Shown: positions 17,165-25,531, counted from the first letter of the stretch. The stretch is 64,000 bases of DNA from Vibrio sp. HA2012 (GCF_002812955.1 NZ_PFXK01000006.1:124001-188000), one strand, 5' to 3'. Numbers and translations are program-made. The notes: generated from the letters alone by a model not told the origin.

Positions 17165-18193
17165 ATGGCGTATACACCACCCTTTAGTATCACCAACGAT
17201 ATTCTTAATATGGTCGCTGAAATCAGTGGCCTGCTTGGGCGTTTAGAAATATCCAATCCTGAGTTAATGTCTCCACAGTTACGTAGAGGGAACAGAATCA
17301 AAACGATTCAGGCTTCCTTGGCTATTGAGAACAATACCCTAACCCTTGAACAGGTAACATCGGTTATTGATGGCAAAAGAGTGTTGGGGTTACCGCATGA
17401 AATACAGGAAGTAACTAATGCATTTAAGGCATATGAGCACCTGTCTGACTGGTCGGCGTGTTCGGTTAAAGACCTGTTAGAGGCTCATGGTCAGCTTATG
17501 TATGGTTTAGTGGAACAGTCCGGGCAATTCAGAAATGGTGGTGTAGGTATTTACCGGGGGGAAACTCTTATTCATATGGCTCCACCTGCTGATCGTGTTC
17601 CTGTATTGGTTGCTGAACTATTAGACTGGGTAGAAAGAACGGATACTCACTCGTTGATTACCAGCGGTGTGTTTCACTATGAGTTTGAATTTATCCATCC
17701 ATTCTCTGATGGTAATGGCAGAATGGGGCGGCTGTGGCAAACGTTATTACTGAGTCGGTGGCAGCCATTGTTTGCCTATCTTCCGGTAGAAAGCGTAATT
17801 AAAGAGCAGCAAGAAGCCTATTATCAGGCATTATCTGATTCAGATAAGCAGAGTGAGGCTACACCATTTATTAGCTTTATTCTGAATGCATTGCTAATTG
17901 CTCTGAAAGAAGTCGGTAATGAATCAAGTCCGAGTACTGATAGCCGCAGCATTAGTGCTGAAGATTATGAATATGTTGCGCTTTTGAATGCGCTTAATGA
18001 ACTAGGTCAGGCATCACATTCTGAACTAATGGGGAAAGTAAGGCTGAAACATCGGCCTACATTCAGAAAAAAATACCTACTTCCGGCACTAGAAGCGGGT
18101 TATGTCGAAATGTTGTATCCTGATTCACCTAAAAGCCCAAAACAGAAGTACTTACTTTCTGAATCTGGAAGGGCATTATTCTCAAAGAGATAG
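17165..18193 (+). CDS. Fic-family AMP-transferase with C-terminal winged helix
   Basis: A 342-residue Fic protein. The catalytic loop HPFSDGNGRMGR (near residues 178-189) is a complete HxFx(D/E)GNGRxxR motif, so it should transfer AMP (or another nucleotide moiety) to a protein hydroxyl. The N-terminal helix carries SLAIEN, matching the (S/T)xxxE(G/N) autoinhibitory motif of class II Fic enzymes. The last ~70 residues look like a winged helix-turn-helix (SHSELMGKVRLKHRPTFRKK). No separate antitoxin is adjacent, consistent with internal inhibition. It is part of the accessory region and has tandem repeats directly upstream. Confidence 0.88.
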   Translation: MAYTPPFSITNDILNMVAEISGLLGRLEISNPELMSPQLRRGNRIKTIQASLAIENNTLTLEQVTSVIDGKRVLGLPHEIQEVTNAFKAYEHLSDWSACSVKDLLEAHGQLMYGLVEQSGQFRNGGVGIYRGETLIHMAPPADRVPVLVAELLDWVERTDTHSLITSGVFHYEFEFIHPFSDGNGRMGRLWQTLLLSRWQPLFAYLPVESVIKEQQEAYYQALSDSDKQSEATPFISFILNALLIALKEVGNESSPSTDSRSISAEDYEYVALLNALNELGQASHSELMGKVRLKHRPTFRKKYLLPALEAGYVEMLYPDSPKSPKQKYLLSESGRALFSKR

Positions 18194-18252
18194 CGCACTT
18201 TTTCTGCATGCTTTTACAATAAATTCAAAATGATTCTGAACGGATTCTAAAA

Positions 18253-19239
18253 ATGACAATAAATAGACGTCGGTTTATAAGGCTGGATGAAATACCAGAG
18301 AAAACACATTTAACCATAGGTGATATTCTGGATGCGGTTGATTCAGGTCAGTTAACCTTTTCAGCATTAATTGATGCTTGTAATTTAAGTGCTTTGATTA
18401 AGCTGAATGACCGTTGGCAAGTTGCAGCTGCATTTAATTATAACGGTATGGTTAAACTGGTTGACGATGTATCCAAATAGTTTGCTGTAGCATTTGAAGC
18501 GCAATCAGCTAGCCGACTGTTGATTGTTCAACCAGAGAGCATGAGGAATTGGCGTTCAGTACCTGAAGCATTTCCAAGCATTGCAGAATCTGACTTCCAC
18601 TACTTGAAACAAGCGCCTACTCAACCGAATCGAACCATTATGGCTTACGCTGGTATAACAGCGGTTCCAACCGCAACACAAATGGTTGGAACCTTTGCAG
18701 ATACTCTTTCTAGTTTTTTTCCTGGCGATAAGGCTAATGAATTTAAGAAGCAGTTTCCAAAGGTTGATTCAACACGCTTACAAACCAACCCGATTACAAT
18801 TGAGCCGGGACGGTTACGGTTGGATTTACAGGATATAACGGAGCTGTTTGGTAATGATTCGGTTAAAGACAATGGTAACCCTACGGTTAAAAGTGCTGAC
18901 GTAACGGTTGCATCAACGGTTGAAGTTACCGCTTCAACCGAAACAAATTCAGCTACTCAACAGGTGTTAACCCATCCTATTGAACAAATTGTACTGAGAA
19001 TACTCCAAGCTTTTCCTGATGCACGAGCAGATCAGATATGGAACCTAATAAGGGAAGATGTAAAACGAGAGAGTAACCGTATTTATGATATTGATTCGGC
19101 TGTGATCTCGGTCACTGCTGACGATATCGTGTGGTTTGGCAAAGGTATCCAGAGTGAAAATGAAATGGGTTATGAGGCGTTTAGAAAAAATACGGTTTAT
19201 AAGGTTCGGAAGTACTTAAAAGCAAGTTCTGAAAGTTAA
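18253..19239 (+). pseudogene. Island protein gene split by an in-frame amber codon
   Basis: The frame opens at ATG 18253, stops at TAG 18478-18480 after 75 codons, then stays open in the same frame to 19239 (codons FAVAFEAQSASRLLIVQPE right after the stop). The unsplit product would be about 328 residues; I do not recognise its function. The first part has TIGDILDAVDSGQLTF, the second a helical C-terminus. The simplest reading is one point mutation in a formerly intact gene; readthrough, or reinitiation at TTG 18520 or ATG 18541, is possible. It lies 59 bp after fic in the same direction. Confidence 0.7.
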
Positions 19240-19275
19240 CGTCATTGTCAGCGTCATCCGTAGCGTCATATGACG
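19240..19275. promoter_or_regulatory. Phased CGTCAT repeats before the AlpA-like gene
   Basis: ACGTCAT (19240), GCGTCAT (19251) and GCGTCAT (19263) recur at 11 and 12 bp, about one helical turn, and the last forms the palindrome CGTCATATGACG with an inverted copy. They lie just upstream of a helix-turn-helix gene and could be its operator or excisionase sites. Confidence 0.55.
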
Positions 19276-19323
19276 TTTCGGGTCGATAACTTGAAGTCTC
19301 CAGAAACAATAGGAGACATTAAA

Positions 19324-19566
19324 GTGTCAGATACAACTGTAGAAAAACGCGCATACACAGAACAAGAAACCGCGGTTTATATTGGTATGAGCCGCTCCTT
19401 CCTCCGCCAAGCCAGAATGGAAGGGCCACGTAAAAACCGCACTATTGCCCCTCCTTTTATTAAAATTGGTCGGGCTGTTCGTTATCTGAAAGAAGATTTA
19501 GATCGATGGCTGGATAGCCATACGAAACGGGATCACCTTGCTATGGGAGGTGATTGCTATGCCTAA
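19324..19566 (+). CDS. AlpA/excisionase-like helix-turn-helix protein
   Basis: An 80-residue DNA-binding protein of the AlpA/MerR-like HTH_17 type: YTEQETAVYIGMSRSFLRQA is the helix-turn-helix and IKIGRAVRYLKEDLDRWL the typical C-terminal wing. Such proteins act as excisionases or regulators of integrative elements. The GTG at 19324 is preferred over the upstream ATG at 19270 because AGGAG lies 8 bp before it and the conserved domain begins shortly after. No integrase gene is present in the window. It overlaps the next gene's ATG. Confidence 0.78.
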   Translation: MSDTTVEKRAYTEQETAVYIGMSRSFLRQARMEGPRKNRTIAPPFIKIGRAVRYLKEDLDRWLDSHTKRDHLAMGGDCYA

Positions 19567-19822
19567 TTTAACTGAAGAGCAAAAGCGTTTGCTAGTGTGG
19601 ATGGGTATAGGACAAACGTTTAAGGTTTGTTCTGATTACGGGCCAATGAAAGGCTCAACATTACCCAAAACGCGGCTACCTATCCGGTTATTTCAAAGTA
19701 GCATTGAGAAACTGTATCAGGCAGGGTTAATCACATATGAACCCAAGAATTGCTATGGTCAGCGGTGGGATGAGTTTTCACTGACTCCAAAAGGAAAGGA
19801 GGTTGCATGCAAAGTTGCATAG
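19559..19822 (+). CDS. Small island protein, unknown function
   Basis: An 87-residue protein beginning MPNLTEEQKRLLVWMGIGQT, starting 8 bp before the end of the AlpA-like gene. The C-terminal half (KLYQAGLITYEPKNCYGQRW then FSLTPKGKEV) looks like a winged-helix fragment. I do not recognise it further. The next gene starts before its stop, so the three are likely translated together. Confidence 0.55.
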   Translation: MPNLTEEQKRLLVWMGIGQTFKVCSDYGPMKGSTLPKTRLPIRLFQSSIEKLYQAGLITYEPKNCYGQRWDEFSLTPKGKEVACKVA

Positions 19823-19983
19823 ACCTCTCTCAAGTAGAACGTGATGATCAGGCCTTTGTTCAGCAAAGGCTTTCTTGCTTTCCGGTAGAAATCCAGTCAT
19901 TGCTATTACGTGAATACCTGTCGAAACCAACCAAATTTGAGCGTAATACTTATTTGCGAACCACTGTAGAACAGATAGTAGAT
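19807..19983 (+). pseudogene. Island gene truncated by an IS3-family element
   Basis: Starts at ATG 19807 with AGGAGG 4 bases upstream and overlaps the preceding gene. It encodes about 59 native residues (DLSQVERDDQAFVQQRLSCF and LREYLSKPTKFERNTYLR) before the terminal inverted repeat of the insertion sequence at 19984; the open frame continues a further 48 bases into the IS. The protein looks like the start of a longer island protein, possibly replication-related, but the remainder is absent to the right of the IS. Confidence 0.65.
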
Positions 19984-20013
19984 TGTAACGGTCAACTAAA
20001 ATTGGAGACTGTT

Positions 20014-20904
20014 TTAGGCAGTTTTTTGTAAATTTATCTCATATTGCACAGGCGATATATTCCCCAACCGATAATGTTTTCGTTTTTGATTGTAGAATGG
20101 TTCTATGTAGTCAATGATATCAGCAATCGCTTGGTGACGTGTTTCGTACCGTCGATAATTGACTCGTTCTGATTTTAGGCTCCTGAAAAAACGTTCTGTT
20201 ACCGCATTGTCCAGGCAATTTCCTGCACGGCTCATACTGGATTCAATGCCGTATTCTTTCAGCGTCCGTTGAAAAGAATCACTGGTATATTGGCATCCCT
20301 GATCAGAATGAAATACCACTTTGTCCTGAATTCGTCTTTTCTGTACTGCAAGCCGTAATATTCTCATTGTTAATTCGCTATTAGGCTTATCTGAAAATGC
20401 CCAACTAAGCACCCGACGAGAACATAAATCCATTACAACGGCTAAATATAGCCAACCTTGCCCTGTTCTGATGAACGTAATATCACCAGACCAATAGTGG
20501 TTGATGGCCTCCGGATTAAACTGACGATTCAGTCGGTTTGGTGCAATAACTGAAGGTTTTCCACCTATTGGATAACGATGCTGTTTAGGGCGCTTGGCAA
20601 CAAGATTCAAACGTTTCATCCAACGGCGAACCTTTTCAATCCCCAGAGTAAATCCCATGTCCAAAAGCTCTGACAACATCCTGCGTTTACCATATGTTGC
20701 GTCCATGTCATGATGGATTTGCTTCATTGCAGCTTCCAGTCGAACGCGCTCAGCATCAATCGTTTTCGGTCTGAGGCGATGGTAAAATGTACTGGCAGCT
20801 ATCGATAAACAACGGCATATTTGCTGAACATGATACCCAGCCTTCTTCAGGTTTAGCGCGATTTGTTGCCGTTGTTCATTTCCATAGCGAAGAAGGCTTT
20901 TTTT
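20014..20904 (-). CDS. IS3-family transposase OrfB (made by -1 frameshift as OrfAB)
   Basis: The DDE integrase-type catalytic part. The acidic triad lies in SGDITFI, VVFHSDQGCQYTS and AVTERFFRSLKSERV. An internal ATG at 20727 starts a 237-codon frame, but the same frame extends upstream to the heptamer AAAAAAA at 20898-20904, where orfA codons TTA-AAA-AAA-GCC allow -1 slippage to give the OrfAB fusion (KKSLLRYGNEQRQQIALNLK). The N-terminal HTH_21-like part, HHDMDATYGKRRMLSELL, is intact. It appears functional. Confidence 0.9.
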   Translation of the reverse strand, partial: KKSLLRYGNEQRQQIALNLKKAGYHVQQICRCLSIAASTFYHRLRPKTIDAERVRLEAAMKQIHHDMDATYGKRRMLSELLDMGFTLGIEKVRRWMKRLNLVAKRPKQHRYPIGGKPSVIAPNRLNRQFNPEAINHYWSGDITFIRTGQGWLYLAVVMDLCSRRVLSWAFSDKPNSELTMRILRLAVQKRRIQDKVVFHSDQGCQYTSDSFQRTLKEYGIESSMSRAGNCLDNAVTERFFRSLKSERVNYRRYETRHQAIADIIDYIEPFYNQKRKHYRLGNISPVQYEINLQKTA

Positions 20905-21152
20905 AATAGCTGGTTATCACTCTGAAGCTGCTTAACCTGTTTTTCCAGCTCTTGAATTCGTTGTTGTTCCGGAGTGAGTGCAGCAGGTTTCGGCGTTTCT
21001 CCTCGCTGCTCTTTGCGATATTGTGTAACCCAGCGTTGAATCGAAGATAATCCCACCCCCATAGCTTGAGCTGCGTCTTTATGTTTGTGACCGTGAACGA
21101 CAACAAGTTCGACACATTCACGCTTAAATTCTGAAGAAATAGGTTTTGGCAT
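20853..21152 (-). CDS. IS3-family OrfA (helix-turn-helix protein)
   Basis: A 99-residue protein with an N-terminal HTH (SSEFKRECVELVVVHGHK then AAQAMGVGLSSIQRWV) and a leucine-zipper coiled coil (RIQELEKQVKQLQSDNQLL) typical of IS3-family OrfA. It binds the IS ends and supplies the N-terminus of the OrfAB transposase through slippage on the A7 run near its 3' end. Confidence 0.9.
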   Translation of the reverse strand: MPKPISSEFKRECVELVVVHGHKHKDAAQAMGVGLSSIQRWVTQYRKEQRGETPKPAALTPEQQRIQELEKQVKQLQSDNQLLKKAFFAMEMNNGNKSR

Positions 21153-21218
21153 TTTGACCTCATTAGTTGTATCGAATAATACCTCTAACTAGGTCTCCAA
21201 GATAAGTCTACCGTTACA

Positions 21219-21559
21219 CATGATTGAAAAAGATGTTGCGATGATCTCTTGAATCTACAGCAGCCTTTTTTACAATTTCTAGCTCTTCTGCTTACTCAGC
21301 CAACTGCCTTTTGAGTTTGGCAACCTCTGCGGCTAGCTCTTGCTCTCGCTGACTCGTATTGGTGTCTTTCTTCGAGTTCTTCCGCCACCCATAGATTTGA
21401 GATTCATGTAAAGAAAGCTGTCTTGCTGCGGCAGCTACTCCGACTTTCTCTGCTAGCTTCAGAGTTTCTGCTTTAAATTCAGGGGAATGTTTAATTCTAG
21501 TTTTCTTAGTTGTCATTGTTCACCTCATTAGTGATTGTACTCACTTAACTCAGTGTCCA
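21219..21559 (-). mobile_element. Remnant of a second IS3-family element
   Basis: The right end is intact, reading TGGACACTGAGTTAAGTGAG on the minus strand at 21559, followed by an orfA. The element stops abruptly at the inverted repeat of the complete IS; its orfB and other end are missing. This points to an IS-mediated deletion that joined the two elements. Confidence 0.75.
21292..21516 (-). pseudogene. Truncated IS3-family OrfA with nonsense codon
   Basis: Begins MTTKKTRIKHSPEFKAETLK and contains an HTH (GVAAAARQLSLHESQIYGWR) plus the start of the coiled coil. A TAA replaces what should be a Gln codon after KRQLAE; the same frame then continues AEELEIVKKAA before the copy is lost. It is a different subgroup from the neighbouring complete IS. 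Confidence 0.8.
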
Positions 21560-21715
21560 AAACTGCTGGTGCGGATCAAACTTTTTCCCATTTCGGTTCA
21601 TATATGGATCTATTTTTGGTAATGTATTATTGGCTAGTAGTGAGGGCGAAGCTAATACCTATATAGCAGTAAGTAAAAATACAAGTAAAATTAGTAGTTC
21701 ATTAAGGGCATAATA

Positions 21716-22753
21716 ATGACAAAAAAAAAGGTATGTATAGTAATCGGTAACGGTTTTACTATAGATTTTTTGAGCTACATCGCAAAGGATAATTCGTCTA
21801 TATGGGAGAAAATTGACACTTCCAATTTATTTTCATTTGGCTCTGATTTGAAGTGGCCTAGAAACTCTCATCCAGGGTTTCTGTCTTTAAAAAATACACC
21901 ATATTTATGGTCTCTAGGCGCTAGACCTTATCTTGATTCTAATAAATCAATGGAAATTATTGAACAGATCGTAACGAGTGCAAATGTTTTCTCTTTAAAG
22001 GGGGTGAGTGAGATTTCTGATGAACAGAGATACTTGCTAGCATATAAAGAATTAGTTTATTACTTGAAATATTTGTTTGTTCATTATAATAACCAGATAT
22101 CAGAAATTCCAGATAATATTTTTGATTGGGAGTGGTCAAAATTCTTATTAAATCTTAATAACAATGATGATATTAATGAAGTATCTATCATTACTTATAA
22201 CTATGATATATGGTTAGAAAGAGTATTAAATAAAATTGGGATTTCTTTTAATTTACCTCCAATGATTAATGGTCAGGAAAAAACAAAATTTAAAATTTTC
22301 AAACCTCATGGATCTATTAGTTTTAAGCATGAAACAGATCGAGATATAAGTGCATTTGAAGTAAACTATAATGATCTTCATTCTGATTGTGCGGCCGATG
22401 ATATACAAATAGAATATGATGAGTTATGGACAAATAATACCGCTGTTTTTCTTATTCCACCGGCAGGAGATTCAAATAGGTCTACTAATAATCTAAATGT
22501 TTGCGTAAGAAATTTATATGAAGAAAAATTAAAAAACTATGGAAAAAATGACTTGGTTATCGTTTGTGGTCTATCATATTGGCATGTTGATAGAACTGAA
22601 ATCGACAGTTTATTAATTGGGCCTAATAACGACACTAACTTAATTAATATAAACCCATGTGTAAATCAAGAGCTTGAGTCCGTTATGAATAGTTTATTTA
22701 AGAACTATGTGCACTTCAATTCTAGTAAAACACTAAAGGATGTTGTTTTATGA
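21716..22753 (+). CDS. SIR2/AbiH-like NADase-fold protein (putative defence effector)
   Basis: A 345-residue protein with the order of motifs of SIR2-like (SIR2_2/AbiH-type) folds: IVIGNGFTIDF at residues 7-17 (nucleotide-binding turn), SIITYNYDIWLERVL (the TxNYD motif, about 159-173), FKPHGSISF (about 195-203, the His position) and VIVCGLSYWHVDRTEI near the C-terminus. In several antiphage systems such domains deplete NAD+. It overlaps the following DUF262 gene by 4 bp (ATGA), so the two are co-translated. The pair is AT-rich relative to the core genes and lies between IS debris and a RAYT element. AGGG lies 7 bases before the ATG. Function is inferred from fold and context only. Confidence 0.75.
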   Translation: MTKKKVCIVIGNGFTIDFLSYIAKDNSSIWEKIDTSNLFSFGSDLKWPRNSHPGFLSLKNTPYLWSLGARPYLDSNKSMEIIEQIVTSANVFSLKGVSEISDEQRYLLAYKELVYYLKYLFVHYNNQISEIPDNIFDWEWSKFLLNLNNNDDINEVSIITYNYDIWLERVLNKIGISFNLPPMINGQEKTKFKIFKPHGSISFKHETDRDISAFEVNYNDLHSDCAADDIQIEYDELWTNNTAVFLIPPAGDSNRSTNNLNVCVRNLYEEKLKNYGKNDLVIVCGLSYWHVDRTEIDSLLIGPNNDTNLININPCVNQELESVMNSLFKNYVHFNSSKTLKDVVL

Positions 22754-23790
22754 GTATAAAATTAACTAGAAAGTCGAATACAATGACAATATCTTCATTC
22801 CATGAAGGATTCTTACTCAATAAATTTAACATGGATCCAGAGTACCAAAGAAAGAGTATATGGAGTGCAGAACAGCAATCACTATTAATTGATAGTATTT
22901 TGAAAAATATACCAATTCCTCCTGTTTTCCTAAGGGAATTTATCGATAAAGATGGTAAAACACAATATGAGGTTATTGATGGTAAGCAAAGACTTACTGC
23001 CATTATTGATTTTATTAATGGTGAGGTTGATACATCTGATGACCTTGATGATCCATTATATGATGAAAATATCGCTGGGGTTAATTTTTTAACATTAAAA
23101 TCTGATGAGTTCTTTGAGGACTATCTTGATGATTTTTGGAGTTACCCAATTCCTATTGAGTATATTAAAACAAAAGATGATTCAGTAGTTGACCGAATTT
23201 TTGATAGATTAAATAGAAGTGGAGAGAAATTAAGTGGTCAGGAATTACGTCAAGCAAGTTATTATAACTCTAAGCTAATACAGTTAGCATATAAACTATC
23301 TAAGCATAAATATTGGTCTAGAGTGTTATGTTCAACAGATAAGCAAAGAATGGAAGATATTGAACTTATTTCTGAGTTTATTTTCCTTATAATTGAAGGT
23401 AAAGAATTAAACTCTACAGATAAAGAACTTGATATTTTATATAAAAAATACGCAAGAAACACGAAAGATGTTCAGTGGTCTAATGTGGAAAATAAATTTA
23501 ATGAAATAACGGAATTCTTAGTTTCTCTAGACTTAGACCTTGACCTTTTAAGAATTTCAGGAGTAAGTCATTTATATGGTTTGTTTTCATTTTCTTATCA
23601 TTGTCTTTTAAAAGATAAAACCTATGACCAGGTAAAATCTAAAGTGCATGATTTTTATAAAATATATAAAAATAAAAATTTTAATGATAATAGTTGTCAA
23701 TCAGAGTATAAGAAAAGCATGCAAAACTCGACTAGAGGCAAGTCTCAAAGACGTCGTCGTCGTCAAGCTCTACAGGATTATTGTTCATAA
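22750..23790 (+). CDS. DUF262 (ParB-like, GmrSD N-domain type) protein
   Basis: A 346-residue protein whose first half is a DUF262 domain. It shows MDPEYQRKSIWSAEQQSLLI, the strand-turn IPIPPVFLRE, the signature VIDGKQRLTAIIDF (DGxQR, predicted nucleotide-binding/hydrolysing ParB-Srx site) and FDRLNRSGEKLSGQELRQA. GmrSD restriction proteins fuse DUF262 to a DUF1524 HNH nuclease; here no HNH motif is visible, and the C-terminus ends in an Arg-rich tail (SQRRRRRQ). With the upstream SIR2-like gene it makes a compact two-gene operon in which DUF262 could sense invading DNA and the SIR2-like protein could be the effector. Confidence 0.8.
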   Translation: MSIKLTRKSNTMTISSFHEGFLLNKFNMDPEYQRKSIWSAEQQSLLIDSILKNIPIPPVFLREFIDKDGKTQYEVIDGKQRLTAIIDFINGEVDTSDDLDDPLYDENIAGVNFLTLKSDEFFEDYLDDFWSYPIPIEYIKTKDDSVVDRIFDRLNRSGEKLSGQELRQASYYNSKLIQLAYKLSKHKYWSRVLCSTDKQRMEDIELISEFIFLIIEGKELNSTDKELDILYKKYARNTKDVQWSNVENKFNEITEFLVSLDLDLDLLRISGVSHLYGLFSFSYHCLLKDKTYDQVKSKVHDFYKIYKNKNFNDNSCQSEYKKSMQNSTRGKSQRRRRRQALQDYCS

Positions 23791-23829
23791 GAAATCTGGT
23801 GTATAGCTATCTTTTGCTAAAGTAAAGAA

Positions 23830-23861
23830 AGAGCCCGAACAAAAATTATTGATAGGGCTCT
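23830..23861 (+). terminator. Weak hairpin after the DUF262 gene
   Basis: AGAGCCC and GGGCTCT form a 7-bp stem with an 18-nt loop, 40 bp beyond the stop codon. It is followed by ATAATATGG rather than a T run, so termination is uncertain. Confidence 0.4.
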
Positions 23862-23985
23862 ATAATATGGTGAAAGTTTTAATTAGTTGGTAGCCTATGT
23901 TGAATGAATCAAATTAAGCCATTTTTCATCTCTATCAGGGCGAGCATCATCAGTAATCCAACAGTCAATCATGCTAAGTTTGTTT

Positions 23986-24690
23986 CGTTCCCACGCTCCG
24001 CGTGGTGATGCATACCTGACTAAAACCTACCACGCCCGGCAAATATCAATGAGCCCGGCTTCACCTTCATAATCACGAGCACTGGAATATTGCCAATGCC
24101 AAGCTTGATCAATATAGCCTCGTGTAACGGATTTTGGTGAATATAATCAACCTTCTGATACATCATTTCTTGGCTCTGAATCAGTTGCGGGTGTACGCCT
24201 TCCTGCCAGAATTGATACGCGCGATCACTCTTATGAACCTTTTTATAAAACAGTAACTGATCTAAAACGGTCCTGGCATTATGCTCGGTTAAGTACAAGA
24301 TTAACCTCCTGGCCGTATAGGACTTGAAGGGGGTAATATCTTTGCCTAGATGCTCACTTTGAATAATCATGTGCATATGATTTTCTAAAATCACGTAGGC
24401 GTAGACCTTTAAGCCCTCTCCCATTAAAAATGTCAGTGAATCCAGAAGAATACCCACTGTCTGTGGACGAGTAAAAACAGGTATCCAGTGTAAAACTGTC
24501 AGGGTAACAAAGTGAGGCACATTCTGTTGCGTAATTCTGTAGCGGCTTCTTCCCATATTTTCTCCCTGTTGATTAAGCGGTATTTAGACTTGATTATGCA
24601 TTTTTAACTGGGAGAAAAAATCGAAAAACATATACTTTGTGTGACACTTCTGATCAAAGGTATGCATTACCACGCAGGAGCGTGGGAACG
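23986..24690 (-). mobile_element. RAYT element bounded by inverted REP palindromes
   Basis: A ~705-bp unit. The left boundary CGTTCCCACGCTCCGCGTGG and the right boundary CCACGCAGGAGCGTGGGAAC are inverted copies of each other, extending inward through GATGCATAC and GTATGCATT. Each boundary is itself a hairpin. The unit encloses one RAYT gene. The palindrome core (TTCCCACGC...GCGTGGGAA) recurs at 36243 and 51439 and, shortened, at 34142 in this window. Confidence 0.8.
24020..24556 (-). CDS. REP-associated tyrosine transposase (RAYT)
   Basis: A 178-residue Y1-type transposase of the IS200/REP-associated family. It has the HxH metal motif in ENHMHMII (about residues 58-65) and the catalytic tyrosine region YQKVDYIHQNP (about 133-143). 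These enzymes nick single-stranded REP hairpins. Both sides carry REP-like palindromes in inverted orientation. The C-terminus may be slightly altered (ends AGRGRF), but the catalytic parts are intact. Confidence 0.88.
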   Translation of the reverse strand: MGRSRYRITQQNVPHFVTLTVLHWIPVFTRPQTVGILLDSLTFLMGEGLKVYAYVILENHMHMIIQSEHLGKDITPFKSYTARRLILYLTEHNARTVLDQLLFYKKVHKSDRAYQFWQEGVHPQLIQSQEMMYQKVDYIHQNPLHEAILIKLGIGNIPVLVIMKVKPGSLIFAGRGRF

Positions 24691-24700
24691 AGGGTAAAAA

Positions 24701-25531
24701 CTATTTAGAAATCGTATATCGGCATTTCGGAAATCCAGAGCATCCATAAAACTGTTTTCCTGCATTGGTGCCTTTTCGGGCTGTGCGTAGAACCATTGGT
24801 GAATTGCAGTGAGGGCAGGTTAGTCGCTCTTGTTCTTGCGTCTGTGCGGTACTGGGCTTCTTCTGTATGGGGTTGGAATTGTCCGGGGTATCTGTTTGCT
24901 TGGCTTGATGCAGAAGTTGTAACAGCAAATCCCCTTGAATAAGCTCAAATTTTTTATCTTGAGCAAACCTTTGAGCGTCTAGCGTAAACTCGCCAGAAGT
25001 GACCACAATCATTTTTTCTGCTTGCCTGTCCAGTAGTACACCGTAAAGTTCTCTGAGGACTTTCACGCCCACTTTTCGGGCTTTCCAGTGCTTACACTGA
25101 ACCAGACTAACCTTGTCATCTTTGATTAACTCAATATCGACACCACCATCGGGAGAATGATCTAAATTTTGCTTTACCTTGTATCCCTGTTGCCGGTAAT
25201 ACTCCCCTACAAGCCCCTCAAACTGTATCCAGCTCAAGGAAGCAATATCTTCTCTAGTCGAGGTTACATCATAGTTGTGTCGAAGCCTGAAGCTTTTTAA
25301 AAACGAAAATGGGGCAGGGAGTAATAAAACCATTGAAGCAATAGGAGCAAATGTTTCCAGCCCTTGAGATATTCCATCGTTGAACATTTGGGCAATAGCA
25401 TTGTCGTTGTGTGGGATTAGTGCAGGGATAAGAGTGCTCAATGCAAAATAGGTGAATGCGGAGAGTAGTACACTGACCCACCACGGATAATCGAGGAGAG
25501 CTCTTAACAAGGATGGATTTCTTCTAGCCAT
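24701..25531 (-). CDS. Membrane-anchored Mrr-type nuclease with zinc ribbon
   Basis: A 276-residue protein. Two hydrophobic segments fall in the first ~80 residues (SVLLSAFTYFALSTLIPALI; ETFAPIASMVLLLPAPF). A PD-(D/E)xK nuclease domain of Mrr_cat type follows, with SWIQFEGLVGEYYRQQGY, DGGVDIEL and LVQCKHWK as catalytic residues. The C-terminus is a topoisomerase-type C4 zinc ribbon, CPHC...CSGFPKC. Such proteins are common in genome islands and probably cut modified or foreign DNA at the membrane. It lies next to the RAYT element and the tRNA gene. Confidence 0.83.
   Translation of the reverse strand: MARRNPSLLRALLDYPWWVSVLLSAFTYFALSTLIPALIPHNDNAIAQMFNDGISQGLETFAPIASMVLLLPAPFSFLKSFRLRHNYDVTSTREDIASLSWIQFEGLVGEYYRQQGYKVKQNLDHSPDGGVDIELIKDDKVSLVQCKHWKARKVGVKVLRELYGVLLDRQAEKMIVVTSGEFTLDAQRFAQDKKFELIQGDLLLQLLHQAKQTDTPDNSNPIQKKPSTAQTQEQERLTCPHCNSPMVLRTARKGTNAGKQFYGCSGFPKCRYTISK

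Larger units (their letters stand above)
19984..21218 (-). mobile_element. Complete IS3-family insertion sequence
   Basis: About 1235 bp. The ends are related inverted repeats: TGTAACGGTCAACTAAAATT on the left (plus strand) and TGTAACGGTAGACTTATCTT on the right (minus strand), both continuing GGAGAC. It carries orfA and orfB on the minus strand with a -1 frameshift site. The three bases flanking each side (gat and cat) do not match, so no target duplication is seen; this suggests that sequence next to one end was deleted after insertion. Confidence 0.88.
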
